The notes under the pieces are model-generated. The model did no database searches and was not told the origin of the DNA. It saw only the letters and a program-made list of their open reading frames with translations. A stretch of DNA of 6,840 nt from SFDP01 sp051653625 (lineage in GTDB: Bacteria > Bacillota > Clostridia > Lachnospirales > Lachnospiraceae): assembly GCA_051653625.1 (NCBI GenBank), contig JBOFWM010000001.1, positions 1 to 6,840 on the forward strand. The letters run 5' to 3'. A program made the position numbers and the translations under genes. Of the stretch, positions 6,483-6,840 are shown piece after piece. Each line of letters opens with the position of its first letter. Position 1 is the stretch's first letter.

Positions 6483-6840
6483 AGGATAAAGTAATCCATT
6501 CTGGTGGATAATATTCTTTAGTCCACTGTAAAAAAATAGGAGCAATAATGGTAGAATCCGTATTGGTATTTAAATAGGCTGCCCACCATGAAAAAGAACT
6601 ATTTGCAATAATTTGATGCTTACACTTACTGATTAAATGGAATTCTTCTAAATCACTAAATGAAAAAGAGTTTGCAATAATAGTGCAGTCTTCTTTCGTT
6701 CCAAAATGTTTGATAGAGTAGTCTAAATCTTCGCAGAAAATATAAAAATGTGCATCATCATAGTTTGACTTTATATAAGAAATGGCATCGTGGTAGTAAG
6801 TAATAGGAAGAAGCCATTTATCTTCGTAGTCCCCTCTTCG
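6481..6840 (-). CDS. GT11-family glycosyltransferase, alpha-1,2-fucosyltransferase-like (C-terminal part only)
   Basis: The minus strand is open from the right edge to a TAA at 6483-6481, giving the last 119 residues. The start and the N-terminal half lie outside the window. Seen: the fragment opens with RRGDY, the core of the HxRRGDY motif that binds GDP-fucose in GT11. It continues with YYHDAISYI, FYIFCEDL and, about 80 residues in, the strongly conserved ANSSFSWWAAYLN, then APIFLQW and PPEW near the end. This order is that of bacterial GT11 enzymes, whose full length is near 290-300 residues, with motif I roughly in the middle. The family typically moves fucose from GDP-fucose to the 2-OH of a galactose. 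Some members could use other donors, so exact specificity is uncertain. It would act in the cytoplasm on the growing repeat unit. It converges on the SGNH gene and shares its terminator. Confidence 0.9.
   Translation of the reverse strand, partial: RRGDYEDKWLLPITYYHDAISYIKSNYDDAHFYIFCEDLDYSIKHFGTKEDCTIIANSFSFSDLEEFHLISKCKHQIIANSSFSWWAAYLNTNTDSTIIAPIFLQWTKEYYPPEWITLS

Overview
The window is an AT-rich stretch of tightly packed bacterial genes. Purine-rich Shine-Dalgarno sites (AGGAG, AAGGAG), a TTG start with a strong ribosome binding site, and coding heavy in Lys, Ile and Phe point to a low-GC Gram-positive bacterium (Bacillota, perhaps a gut Clostridia or Erysipelotrichia lineage). The exact taxon cannot be read from the sequence. 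All six genes fit part of a locus for making and decorating a cell-surface polysaccharide (capsule, exopolysaccharide or wall-linked glycan).

Left part (1-3862, minus strand): an operon read right to left. It encodes an integral-membrane acyltransferase of the acyltransferase-3 family, then a GT4-type glycosyltransferase, then a glutamine-dependent asparagine synthase-like protein (asnB family) that runs off the left edge. The last two genes overlap by one base (TAATG). Middle (3863-4004): a 142-bp divergent intergenic region with a convincing promoter on each strand, placed back to back. Right part (4005-6436, plus strand): a two-gene cassette with an MBOAT-family membrane O-acyltransferase and a membrane-anchored SGNH-type protein. 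This is the usual pair for O-acylating an extracytoplasmic polymer. A strong hairpin at 6436-6482 ends this cassette and also ends the convergent minus-strand gene entering from the right edge. That gene is the C-terminal part of a GT11 (alpha-1,2-fucosyltransferase family) enzyme.

Inferred joint role: the GT4 and GT11 enzymes add sugars to a repeat unit in the cytoplasm, with fucose the likely donor sugar of the latter. The AsnB-like enzyme may amidate a sugar carboxylate, or may simply make asparagine. Two unrelated acylation systems then decorate the glycan: the acyltransferase-3 protein and the MBOAT/SGNH pair. No RNA gene, CRISPR array, insertion sequence or phage gene was seen. No clearly undescribed system is evident. 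The most notable points are the opposite-strand, self-contained acylation cassette, the two acylation systems sharing one divergent control region, and the very compact shared terminator.
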